Positions 32,928 to 45,359 are shown, counted from the first letter of the stretch. The stretch is 64,000 nucleotides of DNA from Rhizophagus clarus (GCA_015698045.1 BLAL01000297.1:310001-374000), one strand, 5' to 3'. Program-made: numbers and translations. Notes: generated by a model from the letters alone, not told the origin.

Positions 32928-34671
32928 GGCCACACAAAGGCGATTTTTCGGTTCACGTAACATCGAAATTTAAAATTGACCCGGGGACCCGGAGTTTATT
33001 AATAATTTTTTTTTATTAATAAAAAAAGTTTATATATAAATTTTACGGCTTCTGATTGGTCAACCCTTAAGGGTAACTTATACGATAATCACATATGATA
33101 ATCACGTTTAAAATAATCGAGAATTTTTTTTTTCTTTATTTTACTCTGCCAAATGCCTATCATACATGTAAAAATAAGTTACAAGTCTAAAATTTTGAAG
33201 GACTGGGAAGATCTACCTGTTGGCAGGGAAACTAAAATAAAAGTTTTTTTCGGAGATATATCAATTTTATATTTGTCATCCGAATGGTGTAATTCAAATT
33301 TTGAAGTGAAATTTAGTCCATCAAAAACATTAGTCGGAGAGAAGATATCAGCAGAATGCATTGCCTGGGAAGCTGCATGTCAATATGGAATTTATGCACA
33401 TTTTTATCTTATTTCACAAGAAATAATAGAATCTCATAGAATTCCTGCCGTTAATATTATTAATGCTTTTGATATTATAAGGGCTAGTTCGAATGATATA
33501 TTTGTTCCAGAATTTAATGATCTCCCAAAAAATGCACTGGAAAAGTTGCAAATAGATTTATTTATCTAATTGGATTAAAAATCATAGAGGTGGATGGAAA
33601 GGGAAGGATGCTGCACGACATATTGGAAAAAAATTTGTAACTGATTTGGCAAGTGCACTATGGTATGTTGATAATTGTTCTGTTCTGTAAAAACTTTAGA
33701 TCAAAAGTTTTTTAAGATTCCTGTTATTTTTGATGAATTTTTTGGGAGATCATTTCCAGAGAATTATAAAAGATCAAGACCGAAGTTTAATTCCGAAGAA
33801 TTAACTCAGCATAGCAAAAAAATACTTATGTTGAATTAAGTTGGATGTTACAAAGTAGATTTAACTGGCTAAGAGAATCACTAGCTAAATTTGGTGAAAT
33901 CCTGGCTAAATATTCAGAATATTTGGACTATCAGCAAATTCGAAGTAAAGAACTAAAAAATTCACTATTTCCTGTAGTTGATGAAGTGGACAGAAGAATA
34001 TAGACCTTCTTTAAGTGAGACAAAGAAGTCAAATAATAACATGGGCTTTAAATCTAATGCACAGAACTGTAACAATGTTGGAACTCTAATTCAATGTGGA
34101 GAATGTGACAAATGGCGTGTACTTTATTCAAAATCAAAATTATCTTCACAGGATAAGGAAGAACTTGCACAATTTTTAGATGAAATTCAATATACATGTG
34201 GTGATACTTTTTATAGCTTAGCTGGCACAAAATACAAGATTCTAATGACATAAATGATTCTATGAAAAAATTATTCTCTATTGTTAAAGTTAATAATACT
34301 CTAACATGCAATAGCCTGATTGAAATTTCATATTATTTAAGTGGATTATTTAAAGAGGCACTTTGTTTTAATTGTGGTGTAGAATGTGAAGAACATATAA
34401 ATTATGGTGAATATTTTCCATATTGTGAAGACTGCAACACATTGGTTAAAATAAAAAAAGAAAATGAAAAGAAAAGAAATTTGTAAAATCTAGTAAACAA
34501 AGAAATGATGAAATTAATTAGCTGTAAACGATATAATAAAGCTTTAATGAACCAATCAAAATTCACTTCGTAGTCACGTGATAAACTTTTATATATAAAC
34601 TTTTTTTTACTGAAATTTGAAAAAGTGACCCGGCCGGGTGACGAGAACCGAAAAATCGAATTTGTGTGGCC
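32928..34671. mobile_element. 1.74-kb PIF/Harbinger-like TIR element with TAA duplication
   Basis: The left end GGCCACACAAAGGCGATTTT continues TCGGTTC, and the right end inverted is GGCCACACAAATTCGATTTT then TCGGTTC: about 27 bp with two or three differences. TAA flanks both sides (32925-32927 and 34672-34674), the 3-bp TWA duplication of PIF/Harbinger. A second inner inverted block (AAAGTTTATATATAAA) follows. The interior carries a broken zinc-motif gene and no visible DDE nuclease. Confidence 0.75.
33153..34486 (+). pseudogene. Frame-broken protein with CW-like and second zinc motif
   Basis: Open from ATG 33153 to 33569 (starts MPIIHVKISYKSKILKDWED), then frameshifts near 33566, 33700, 33830, 33990 and 34240. 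The pieces read in order: NWIKNHRGGWKGKDAARHIG and FVTDLASALWYVDN; FDEFFGRSFPENYKRSRPKF; a helical stretch (WMLQSRFNWLRESLAKFGEI); LIQCGECDKWRVLYSKSKLS with YTCGDTF, matching the C-x2-C-x-K-W-R...C layout of CW zinc fingers; and last CFNCGVECEE...YFPYCEDCNTL. The continuous series shows one decayed gene of about 440 codons. It is the cargo of the TIR element. Function unknown; a CW-type module would suggest chromatin binding, by inference. A relative lies at 44595-44935. Confidence 0.6.
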
Positions 34672-34890
34672 TAAGAATACTAGTGATGAAAGATAATAAT
34701 ATATAATAAAATGTACACGTAAAGATAAATACGTATAAATGAAAATTACTAGGATCATAAATTGAGTAACTGTGATCTAAAAAAAATACTTTAAGTAGTG
34801 ATTGAATTCAATGGTCCATGCGTTAAATGCGTCAAGTTTTGTGACCATGGAAACCAACCTGATTTACATCAGGGAAAACAAAAAAAATAA

Positions 34891-35969
34891 TTATATATTA
34901 ATTACATCATTAAGCGTTTGAATTAGCGAATTTTGAATATAGACTGATAAGGGTATCGAAGTTTGAGAAATACCAATATCTATAATATTAAATGCTGGTG
35001 TTAAATCCCTATAATAAAACGGACAAAAATTAGTTATGTACATGTATTATAATATACTGTAATTAGGCCAGTTCAGTTTTTGTTCGGGTTTTTGATTGCA
35101 AAATCCATTAACCAATCGAAATCGGTCATAATTATCATTGAGGAAGTCTGCCTTACCACTTATTGCATAAATTCAATTTCAAGCCAATTAGTCTTATTTA
35201 TTAGTAATCAAAATTCCACTTTTGATTCGGAAAGTTCGAGTCGCTGATCAAGTTACACAATTCTGACAGCCAATATTTACGATTAGTAATGAACTGGCCC
35301 TTTATTATTTAAGAATAAATTTACTTACACTCTACGTGAATCAGTAAAAGCTGGATATTGAGTTTCATGAATTAGAACATCCCATTCACCATTCCTATTT
35401 GATTTAATATTTATTAGATTAAATTAAATCATAAAATTAATGAAGCATTGTACTTACAAATTAGTATGACTTTTTGTCTTCTTAAGAAGAAATATGCTCC
35501 ATAAATTGCGAATATCTTGTAAAATAAGAGCCTTATTCTCGGGATTGGAATTTAATAATGAAGAATGATCTAATTTATTATATACAAAGTACGTAATTCC
35601 GATAAATGGATAAATATCTTCAATATGTAAATTCTCAGATTTGTCTAATAAAAGATAAGTTAATCCAAGAACGAATTTCATAAAAGTTGTGAGTGCCGTA
35701 CGATCATTAGGAAAAATTCGTTGATATATTTGAACACTTGAAGTTGGTGTAATTTGGGCAGGATCAACATCCTGGTTGGTTACTGCATCAACAAATCTTT
35801 GAAAGTTACGATCTTTTGCTATTAATATATTGTTTGTTACATTGTTAATATCAATAATGTTTTGGTTTAAACACCATTCTATAATAAGAGGATCTGTATA
35901 GTTGTTAAAAAATTTTGCAAGTATTTCAGATACATTGTCAATATTATCATAATAAATGGATGTTCGCAT
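34891..35969 (-). CDS. MRTSIY-family protein, paralogue 2
   Basis: Exons on minus: 35458-35969, 35329-35394 and 34891-35008, giving 231 residues. The start ATG at 35967-35969 begins MRTSIYYDNIDNVSEILAKF. Donors are GTAAGT-like, acceptors TAG. Conserved blocks: KDRNFQRFVDAVTNQDVDPA, TTFMKFVLGLTYLLLDKSEN, DIYPFIGITYFVYNKLDHSS and LQDIRNLWSIFLLKKTKSHT. Exon 2 gives NGEWDVLIHETQYPAFTDSR; the end is LIQTLNDVINI. Very similar to paralogue 1, with most change in the middle (residues 45-90). It looks functional; role unknown. Confidence 0.8.
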
Positions 35970-35999
35970 TGATTATAGATATTCAACCAAAAGTTTTTT

Positions 36000-38196
36000 T
36001 TTTAATGACTGATTTTATTTCAAAGAAACTAGCGAGAAGTTAGCTCAACAAAGAATATAGTGAATAGGAAATTAGATACTGTAAATAATCGTTATATGGA
36101 TTACAATACACATGAAGAGGAAAGCTTTATAAAGGGGCGTATTATTTAAGGTTTATCGGAACATGCGTTCAAAATATTAAAGATTCTCAATACTTGAAGA
36201 AAAAATAATTCAAAAAAAGTTTTTTGATCAGCATTTATATTGATGGAGAAAAAAAATGGAATTAAAAGCAATGCAAAAATATATAAGTCACTTAAAAGGA
36301 AAATTCATTTTTTGTGTAGCGATTATTTAATTGAGAAGGAAAAACAATTTTATTTTTCTGATCATTTCTTAGAAAAACACAGATTATCACGTGTTTCTGA
36401 TACATGTAAGATAAATAACGTCCTTGTTCTGGTTAATAAATAATAAGAGGAATGTTACAAAAATTTTTTCAAAAAAAAAAAAAAAGATTCCCATAAATGT
36501 CTTTAGAAAGAAAAACAATTGATTAAATTATACACATGCATATTTTTAGAAAAGAAGATTCCTTTATCTTATCTTTGTACTATATATAGATAAATAAATA
36601 ATAAATAAATATAAACAATGTTACAAAAATTTTTTCAAAATTATTTTCACGTACGATAATGGTGTGACGTTTGATCGTATTTTATTATTATACGAAAAAA
36701 ATAGTATGTCTCTTTTCGTCGCAATCTTGAAAGATATACTTTCCCTATAAAAAACAGATATCCAAAACTGTCTGGTGAACTCTGAAATATCTGCAAATAT
36801 CTGGAAAAAAAAACAAATAATTTCTTTATAACTGTCTTTATTATAAGGCAGCGTACTAAATTAACATAAAAACTTCGACATGTACGACAATTAATACTAA
36901 TGTCATTGTATCGGAAAGTCACTTATATAATATTATCGTTTAAATCCGATACAGCAAAAAATAGACCGGATATTTGTTTCCGGTGATACTATTTATTATA
37001 ATGAAACTGAATAACAGAAGATTTTTTGATAATTTTTAATAAATAAATGATTCTATTATTATAAACAAATAATATTTATAAATTGGCATCTATTTCTAAA
37101 AGGAAAAAAATATATTCCGTGAATTACAAATTATGAATGTCCTTCAGACCTCCACGTGCATTTAATTAATTGAATGAATGATCTCTTTTATTAGTACAAC
37201 AAACAAATATAGAATCTACAAATTCAGCAACTGATTGTATCCACAATAGATATGTGTAACGCTTCCTTTTTTTATATGTTTTAAATTCTAATAATTTTCT
37301 CCATAATGTAGTTATATGATTGATTCATCCAAAACATTTAAATTATTATGTGTTACATTTATAAAATAAATTATACGGAGTTGAAGCATAATTATGGAAA
37401 TATTCTATTATGCCATGATTCACTCAGCAGTATTCAGTTAAAGTTCTAGTCTAAAATTAGTGTCATACGGCTAATAGAAATTTATTGGAACGTTTGGATA
37501 CTATTTTAGTTAGTTTTTTTAACGCTAACGTTAATGATAATATTTAGATATAATTACAAATATATTAGAAATATAATTTATATTCATTAATAAATATCCT
37601 GTTAGATATTAAATAAATGAGTAATGCATCCGGATTGAATGTGTTACCGATTGTTTGTCTCTAATACAATGGTAACAGAAAGATTAGCTCTGGTTGTGTC
37701 ACGATTATACCTCTTTCAGCAGGTATTTCGGTGGCTTCTTCTATCTACACGTTAAGAATCGTCAAAGAATACGTCAAATAAGCAGCTATAATTCGATGAT
37801 ACAACAACACAGACAAAAACCGTTAATAATACAAACAAAGCAAAAAAAAATATGCGATGTTATACGGCAGAAACAAGGTATTAATAAAATATGTGTACAC
37901 CGGTAGACGAAGGACGAAAAGTGGAAGTAAAGGGTGTGCTATTTATCGTGTGTAAACTATCGGTTTACTCGTGTTCTTTTTTATTGTCAACAATTTCTCT
38001 CCCTTTTATAACAAATCTCCATCTCTTTTTTCATCAAGATCTCGTAACACATCACATCAACAATCGAAATTGTGTCATTTGTGATGACCTACAGTAAGTG
38101 AAAAAAATCAAGACCTTAAACCCGACTCGAGTATGGCTTGACCCGATATCCTGGGTCTAAACCCGAATTTTTAAGGAAAAAACACAATTATTATAA
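36000..38196. other. Upstream of paralogue 2; no supported gene
   Basis: AT-rich. A 66-codon Lys-rich ORF at 36243-36443 starts in the region duplicated from paralogue 1 but is not open there. Two overlapping 70-codon ORFs at 37694-38097 lack a recognisable domain; a GTATTAATAA donor-like site at 37878 is not matched by a good partner. Confidence 0.5.
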
Positions 38197-38428
38197 TTAC
38201 AGCTGATTTCATAATGTACAAGACACATGACAAAATTTAATGCCGACTGCCATGAACTTGTCGGGTTGCCGGTTGTCGAAAAAATAGAAAAAATAAAATT
38301 AACACCGGTGGATATAAAACATAACTATAGTAAATATATGTATATTTTCCGACAAGCCGGCAACCTGAAAGTCTCGGCAGTCAGCATCAAATTTTGTCAT
38401 GTGTCCCGTACATTATGAAAACAGCTTA
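38197..38428. mobile_element. Tc1/mariner-type MITE, CAGCTGATTTCATAATGTAC family, copy B
   Basis: TTACAGCTGATTTCATAATG begins the left end; the right end reads GTCATGTGTCCCGTACATTA then TGAAAACAGCT. It shares the inner TTGTCGGGTTGCCGG / CCGGCAACCTGAAA pair with copy A (27306-27516). The TA next to CAGCTG matches a mariner-type target. Confidence 0.75.
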
Positions 38429-38444
38429 TTATATTTATACAAAA

Positions 38445-38521
38445 AACGCAGCCCGGCAACTCAACAATTTCTCGGCATGAATTTGTCATGTGTCTCATTC
38501 ATTATGAAATCAGCTGTAATT
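38445..38521. mobile_element. Half element of the CAGCTGATTTC family
   Basis: Only a right half (CCCGGCAACTCAACAATTTC, then GTCATGTGTCTCATTCATTA, TGAAATCAGCTGTAA) is present, with no matching left end. Confidence 0.55.
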
Positions 38522-38586
38522 AGTAATCGTTTAATAACTCAGGTCAACCGGATCGGGTCATGCGGGTCACCGGGTCATAAAAATTA

Positions 38587-38802
38587 TTACAGCTGATTTC
38601 ATAATGTACGGGACAAAATTCATTTTTATTACATTCGGAAAGACTCGATAAAACTCAGAATAAGGCAAAATTATATCATTAGATTCGGAGCATTGTTTGA
38701 GTGCAGCGGTATAGTTTTTATTCCATTTTGTCTTCTACCGAGTTTTACCGAGTTACTCTCGGCAAGAAATGTGTCCCGTACATTATAAAATCAGCTGTAA
38801 AC
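38587..38802. mobile_element. CAGCTGATTTCATAATGTAC family, copy D
   Basis: TTACAGCTGATTTCATAATG and CATTATAAAATCAGCTGTAA are inverted ends around a different interior (CTCGATAAAACTCAG / CTACCGAGTTTTACCGAG). Sharing termini with copies A and B but not the core is typical of MITE subfamilies moved by one transposase. Confidence 0.75.
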
Positions 38803-40261
38803 TCAACCCGAGTTTTTAAGTCAGGTCAGGTCGCATAATCTGGGTAAACTCGTATCGATCAGAGCACTATTTGTGACGAATGAGCAATGTGACTATTAAT
38901 TAAGGTTTTAAGGGGAGATTTCACTATAAGCCACTACGCGAACTATCGAAGATAGAGAATACTATTGTTCTATTGCTACCGATTGTTACAATAAAATATA
39001 CAATATTATTAAAAATACAAATTAAGAAAATAATTATATAATATAATATAAAAAAAATATAACAGATAACTATAATAATAAAAAAATAAATATTATAATA
39101 AAAGTTCATATCCACCATGTGACTATATTTGTTCTACTATTTGTTAATCACTATATCGAGATTATTCGTATCAATCGGCACGTTGATCATTGTCTGGCAT
39201 GCAATATCGGAAGTCGATGTATATCGGCGCAAATCATCCAACGAATCTCAATTAATAGAATTAGCATTGCTTCAAAGAGTATTTGATTTTAAAACGGCAT
39301 GAAAATTTCGAATCATTTTATTGTTTAGCGTTGTCTATATTCTAAAACTAATATGCTGAAACATCGACATGTTTAACTGGTTTTTAATAAATAATCCATA
39401 TTTCTAACGAAAGTAAGATTATTCACTCCTTTCTTCATACTAACGCTGGATAATGAGTGTCATTGTTTTTTTTTATTCTCTTTTTTTCGATAAAAAATAT
39501 AAAATTTCTTGAAGAAATAAAGAATTACTTAAAAGTAATAATATATATAAAATAAAATGTTATTGTTGACGATATGATTTTTAATCATAAGCGATTAGCG
39601 ATTTGTTTAATTGATGTATTGGATAGTATGTGTAAATTCAATTGGTCCCAACTACACATGATTTTTAGGTAAGGATTTTTTTTTAACTATATATGTAAAC
39701 AACGTACCATAATCATAATTGTTAAATAATTATATACGAAAGAAAGGCATTAAAAAATTTTGCACGCGATCTGGAATTGATTTTGCGCTTTAGTACAATG
39801 TTACATTTAAGGTCGTTTATTAAAAACAACTAATATAGAATATACAATATATGAAAAATATTGTAATATGATACGCATATTTCTGCGATTGAAAGATTTT
39901 CCTTTTTCTTTTTTTATCGTCTTTATTAATAGTAACGGTGTAAGATGTCCGCTTTATAATTGTTTTGATGCGAACATAAATCGTCTTGAAAAAAATAAAG
40001 AATCGCTTAAAATAAATTTGAAATAAATTGAATAAAGCGTTTGCGTTAAATATGTTTGTTTATTTCGAAAGTAAATCGTGATCATTGTAGTACATGATTT
40101 TTTTTATATAGTCTTTAAATCCTTATGTTTTATAAAAAGTAATCGATGATTTGTTTAAGATTACAATTTTTTTCAATTTCGTAGCATGCTCCATTTATGA
40201 ACTACTAGAAAAAAAAATTCAAGCTCAAGAATAAATAAATGAACGAAAAAAAATAGCATAA
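38803..40261. other. Spacer, no gene seen
   Basis: Fragments of an ACCCGACTCGAG / CGGGTCATGCGGGTCACCGG repeat occur at 38115-38165, 38530-38580 and 38805-38855, so copies B and D probably inserted into it. The rest is AT-rich with no supported ORF. Confidence 0.55.
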
Positions 40262-40593
40262 TTAAATATCGTTTACATAATTAAGTACTTTAATTAATGA
40301 ACCTTGAATGTAAACTGATAAGGGGATTGAAGTTCGAAAACTACCACCATCAATAATTTTAAATGCAGGTGATAAATCCCTATTTTATTAAATAACAATT
40401 GTAATCAGTTATAATGTTTTCACGCGTATTATGTTGTTTATACTACTGTAAATAGAACAAATTCACTACACTCTACGTGAATCAGTTAAGACCGGTTGTT
40501 TAGTTTCCTGGATTAGAACATCCCATTCTCCATTCCTTGTTGAATAATTATTATTATTATAAGTCACCGATTAAATCGCAAATCAATATGATA

Positions 40594-41930
40594 CACTCCC
40601 CTACAAAAAGTATCGGACCACCCTGCCGATCATTTGCCGATCATTTCTATTAAAATTAAGATTACGCCACAACTAACTATACATATATAAATAAATTTTT
40701 TTTTCCCATGTAGCTAAAGTCTTCGCCCACCCGAAAATAAAAAAAAAAATTATTTATAAAAATGCCCAAAAAGCGTGAGCTTACAGAATTTGAACGAGGA
40801 GAGGTTATTGGTCTCTGGAAAGGAGGTCATACTGAACGAAATATTAATGAAATACTTGATATACCAAAAACAACCATCCATAATACTATAATGGACTACA
40901 AAAACTCAGAAAAAATTTCAGCTGCTCCACGTTCAGGTAGGCCGCCAAAACTCACTGAAAGAGATTTAAGACATCTTTCAAAAATTATAAAGGAAGATAG
41001 GCAGCAATCTTTAGAAGAAATAACAAAAAAAATTAGTGATTGTTTATTAAGTCCAGTATCTAATAATACTGTAAGGCATGTTTTACATTCTGAAGGATAT
41101 TTTGGCAGAGCTGGAAAAAGAAAACCATTGGTTTCTGAAGCTAATCGTAAAAAAAGACTAGCTTGGTGCCGTGAAAGAAAAGAATGGGATACTGAGTGGG
41201 ATACAATTATTTGGAGTGATGAATCTCGCTTTCTATTATTTCAAAATGATGCTCACCACTGGGTTTGGCGTAAACCCCATGAAAAATATGATGTAAGTTG
41301 TCTTATTCCAACGGTAAAGTCTGGAAATCAGGGAGTTATGGTGTGGGGGTGTTTCGCAAAAGATAAACTTGGTCCTTTGATTCAAGTTTCCGGTAGTATC
41401 ACAGGTTCTGTATATATTAATATATTAGAAAATACTTTTTTACCCTTCTATGATAGTTTAGAAAATAATTTAGAATATATTTTTCAAGATGATAACGCTC
41501 CAGTTCATAGAGCAAGGGCGGTTGGACAGTGGAAAGAGGATAATTCGGTTTCAAGTCTTCCATGGCCTGCACAGAGCCCGGATCTTAATCCAATTGAACA
41601 TTTATGGGATGTTTTAGAAAGAAAAGTTCGGGCACATAAACCTCATCCAAAAAATGTTGGTCAATTAATGGAAGTTTTGGAGGAGGAATGGGGTAAAATT
41701 GAACCTGAAGTTTTAGCAAATTTAGTTGATAGCATGCCTAGAAGGGTTCAGGCTGTAATAGATAGTAAAGGAAATCCAACTAGATATTAATAAAAAATCC
41801 ACGTTTTTCTGAGTCACGTGATATAAAATTTTTATAATGTTTATTAATAAATTGTTGAAAAATTAACTGTTAAAATCGGCATATTAATTTACCGATATTA
41901 AAGTGGTCCAATACTTTTTGTAGGGGAGTG
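40594..41930 (+). mobile_element. Complete Tc1-like transposon
   Basis: CACTCCCCTACAAAAAGTAT at the left and, inverted, the same at the right; the TIRs match over 28 bp with one difference (TATCGG / TATTGG), flanked by TA at 40592-40593 and 41931-41932. One intact transposase fills the interior. Near-identical ends and an unbroken ORF point to recent insertion. Confidence 0.95.
40762..41790 (+). CDS. Tc1-family DD34E transposase, intact
   Basis: 342 residues from ATG to TAA, normal Tc1 length. Residues 6-46 form the first helix-turn-helix (EFERGEVIGLWKGGHTERNI), then an AT-hook-like SGRPPK at 58-63, and a second helix-turn-helix at about 66-112. The catalytic triad is D153 (IIWSDESRF), D244 (FQDDNAPVH) and E279 (SPDLNPIEHLW), with 34 residues between the last two, the DD34E spacing of Tc1. 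It would bind the TIRs and cut and rejoin the element at TA. No stops or frameshifts, unlike every other transposon in the window, so it may be active. It could also mobilise MITEs with TA duplications, though their ends differ from its own. Confidence 0.95.
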   Translation: MPKKRELTEFERGEVIGLWKGGHTERNINEILDIPKTTIHNTIMDYKNSEKISAAPRSGRPPKLTERDLRHLSKIIKEDRQQSLEEITKKISDCLLSPVSNNTVRHVLHSEGYFGRAGKRKPLVSEANRKKRLAWCRERKEWDTEWDTIIWSDESRFLLFQNDAHHWVWRKPHEKYDVSCLIPTVKSGNQGVMVWGCFAKDKLGPLIQVSGSITGSVYINILENTFLPFYDSLENNLEYIFQDDNAPVHRARAVGQWKEDNSVSSLPWPAQSPDLNPIEHLWDVLERKVRAHKPHPKNVGQLMEVLEEEWGKIEPEVLANLVDSMPRRVQAVIDSKGNPTRY

Positions 41931-42449
41931 TACTTGACTTACAAGTTAGTGTGACTATTAGTCTTTCTAAAAGGAAATATACTCCATAAATTACGAATGT
42001 CTTGTAAAATAAGAGCTTTATTATTGAGGTTAGAATCTAATAATGAAGGTTGGTCCATTTTATTGTAGACGAAATATGTTATTCCAATGCAATAAATGGG
42101 TAAAAACCTTCAAGATGTAAGTTTCTGGATGAGTCTAACAAAAGGTAGGTTAATCCAAGAATGAATTTCATAAAAGTTACGAGCGTCGTACGATCATTAG
42201 AAAAAATTTGTTGGTATGTTTGAACACCAGGAATTAATGTAATTTGAGTTGGATCAGACTGGTTGCTGCGTCAACAAATCTTTGGAAGTTACGATCTTTT
42301 GGCCTTAAAACTTCGTTTGTGTTATTACTTATTAATGACTCTTTTGTTTAAATATCAATTATAATATGAGAATGTGTATATTTGTTAAAAAGTTTGCTAA
42401 TATTTCAGATACATTTCGATATTATCATGATAAATAGATGTTCGAATTT

Positions 42450-44450
42450 TATCTGATTGATTGTCACGGAGAATCTTTTTGCTTGCAATAACGAAAGCTT
42501 TCGGGTATAAACAAAAATATATTGATTTTTTGCAATCCTTTACGGATTGTATATTAGAAATATGAGAGTCTTGGTTATTGCTAACGTTTCTAGTCTTCTT
42601 CTCTTATTCCTAATTGATTTTTTTAATGACTGATTATATATTTTTTTTTTTTTTTTTTGGTGTTGAAAACGTACAAACAAATGACTGATTGATTATATTA
42701 CAATTGTAAAATGTATATGTACAATAAAGATTGCGGGTAAATTTTTTAAAAAATCAAAAGTTTATTAGTTATTATGTTCTTATAGGAAAATAATAAATGA
42801 AATCTTGACAGAGCTTTTTTTAAAAATTATTTGATGTTCAACATTTTTATATTGAAGTTTCAGCGTCTCATCGGTTATTCAAAGCAGGTTGATTGCCACC
42901 GATAATTGTCTTATTTAGTTAAGATTTCTTTTTCCGCAAAGTGTTTGAAATCAAACGATTGCCCAATCAAAATCATCGTGCGATCCAAAAAACGCAAAGG
43001 TATGTAATCGTTTCTACCATTCGGAACCAGATTTTTATAAAAAAGGAAAGTTGGCAAGTAAATTGTACGCCAATATGTAAAATATGTAGAAAATAAGTTT
43101 GGAGGATTCATCTTGTTTTAATTCTTGTTGTTTACATTTCTTGAATGTAATGCTTTATTTTAATAAAAATTTACAAACATTTCATGAAAATAACTATCCG
43201 GGTAACTTTTTATTTATCATAATAAAAGTACGCTTTGAAGAAATAGTGATTTACTAAACTATATCTTTGATAGTATTAATATTGAGATTTAGATCTAAAT
43301 ATGTTTAATTTTTTCATAACTAAGAATTTTTGTTTCGATAGTAAATTTTCACGTGATTTTGTATGTGATCGAGTCATTTGACCAATAAAGAAATTAGTTA
43401 TTCAATCATTCTAATTGGTTTATTATATATCATGTGATCAATTCCGCAAACGTCAGTCAGTCAAGCCACTCAATCTGCAGGTATTGTTACATTACTTCTC
43501 AAAGAAGATTTCTATGATTTTATGTATTAGGAATCACAAACGCACCACGATTTGAGCATTTAAATCAAGCCACTCAATCTGCAGCAGGTATATTTTATTG
43601 AGTCTAATGACTCCCTTTGTTTACAGAGTATATTTATAAAAAATAAGGTTCCATTAAACTATGAACTATATTGTAATTGATTAATTATTTATTCTATGTT
43701 ATATAATTGATTAATTATCTATTATACGTTATAATGTTATGAATTCAGGAAAGAGAGAAATACATAAAACATATATACCATAGTCATCAATATGTAACTT
43801 AATATATGAAAAAAACTATACTTTATTTTTTTACTGTAGTCGTCATTTATTAATAAATCTGCTAAATATATTTTATTAAATTGTCGGGCTTTCAAATATT
43901 TTTGTAAATAAAAAAGAAAAAATAATAAATAAATTAATAAGTACGATGTATACACTAAAATGTACTGTATATTTGATAATGGATAATTTATTATGAGTTA
44001 ATAAAAATATAGTTTCTAACGTAATAAATAGATTTATATTTTTAATCATCGCAGTATTGAGATTTTTTTTTTTTTTTTGAAATACTTGATAAATCTGAAA
44101 AACATAAATTCTAAGGCAAAAAAATCAATTAAAAAGATTTTTCTCGTTTTTGATTCAAATAATAGTGTGCGGATTCTCTTTCAAACATAAAATTTTCAAG
44201 GACTAATATTATATTTATAGCGAACTTAAGACTTTTCTTCCTTTTTTTCGATCAATTATATTCATATCTTCTTTAAGAAATAAAAATATTAGGTAGTATT
44301 GATTCCGATAAAGTCGTGACGATTTGAAGTAAATCGTAGTCATGTTATGCATGAATTTTCTTTATAAGCAATTATCTTTGTGGTCGTGTTATGCATGATA
44401 CGATACAATTTTTTTATAAGCAGTTAATAGTTCATTTCAAAATCCTTGAC
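42450..44450. repeat. Segmental duplication, unit A upstream part
   Basis: The stretch upstream of paralogue 3 repeats in order beyond paralogue 4: ATTGCGGGTAAATTTTT (42730 and 46467), TGTGCGATCCAAAAAA (42978 and 47152), GCCACTCAATCTGCAG (several), AATTTTATTAAATTGTCGGG-like (43870 and 48078), and GTAAATCG..GTCATGTTA (44330 and 48580). No gene of its own; a 72-codon hydrophobic minus ORF at 43737-43955 is not open in the copy. Confidence 0.7.
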
Positions 44451-44594
44451 GCATAGTAGGAAAGTTAACTTATACCATTAGGCCAGGTAAAAAATTTTTT
44501 TGATTATTCGTGACCGACTTTTTACAAAAATTAATGAATTTTTGTGATGAAATTATAACGGAATAACGGCATATACTATAAATTTATCAAAATT

Positions 44595-44935
44595 ATTTTT
44601 GTAATTTTTTTGTTACTTGAAACTTGGTATCTTTACCACGTTTCTTTTTTTTGCTTGAAACTGTAACATAACATTCACTGCAATAATAAAATCCTTCATC
44701 TATACTAACTCCATCAGATTTATCGGTACTTTTCCACTTTTCAAATAAACAAACAACTTGAATAATAAGAAACTTATATTAAATTATTACATGTTAATCC
44801 ATCAACAATATTTTCCTTTTAAAAATTTCTTCTGCATCATCACGTATTTTCATATTCGTTGCTAAAGTCTCAAAAGAATCACCGCAAGTATGTTGAATAG
44901 TATCCAGGTATTTTCTTACTTTTACTATATAATAT
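44595..44935 (-). pseudogene. Relic of the zinc-motif gene family
   Basis: On minus, VRKYLDTIQHTCGDSFETLA aligns with FLDEIQYTCGDTFYSLA of the gene at 33153-34486. In another frame GLTCNNLI and then GFYYCSECYVTVSSKKKKRG match its CNSLIE and YFPYCEDCNTLVKIKK blocks. Only the C-terminal third remains. No TIRs like those of 32928-34671 were found around it. Confidence 0.55.
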
Positions 44936-45004
44936 ATAAAAAAAATTTTATGTGTAAAAAACTGGATGACTGTCAATTTTAAGTTTTATATCACAAAGAC
45001 CAAA

Positions 45005-45047
<43 letters not shown>

Positions 45048-45359
45048 AAAAGAAAATATAGGTATTAATGCAATCTTAATTTTTTGTTATTGATTTCTTA
45101 TTTTCTTATTTTGAAATTACTGAAAGCATAGCTTAATTAAAAATTCGGAAATTATAAATAAAGTAGTAAACTAAATAATTATACGTAAACATTACAACGG
45201 AGAAAAAGAAAGATTGTCAAAGTTCGCAGCAATTGATGCAACACTTGCTTTAAACAAAATAGTACGAAAATATCTACATAATTTTTGTTGAAATATTAGT
45301 TATTGAAAAAAAAAAAAATTATTTAAACAAAGCTTAAAAATACAAAATAAAAATAATTA

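Larger units (their letters stand above)
40262..42446 (-). pseudogene. MRTSIY-family paralogue 3, broken and split by Tc1
   Basis: Exon 3 (40262-40379) and exon 2 (40470-40535) keep the family lengths of 118 and 66 nt and are open (exon 3 ends KVLNYVNDI). Exon 2's donor has become GTAGTG. Exon 1 (about 41943-42446) is broken: the ATG became ATT (AAATTCGAACATC), a 5-nt insertion GCAAT lies near 42083, and a deletion lies near 42255. A Tc1-like transposon (40594-41930) lies in intron 1. The intact exons 2 and 3 suggest decay was recent and began in exon 1. Confidence 0.8.

Noticed and set aside
36243..36443. 66-codon Lys-rich ORF upstream of paralogue 2
   Set aside because: It starts in the duplicated 5' flank but is not open in the equivalent region of paralogue 1, so it is likely chance.
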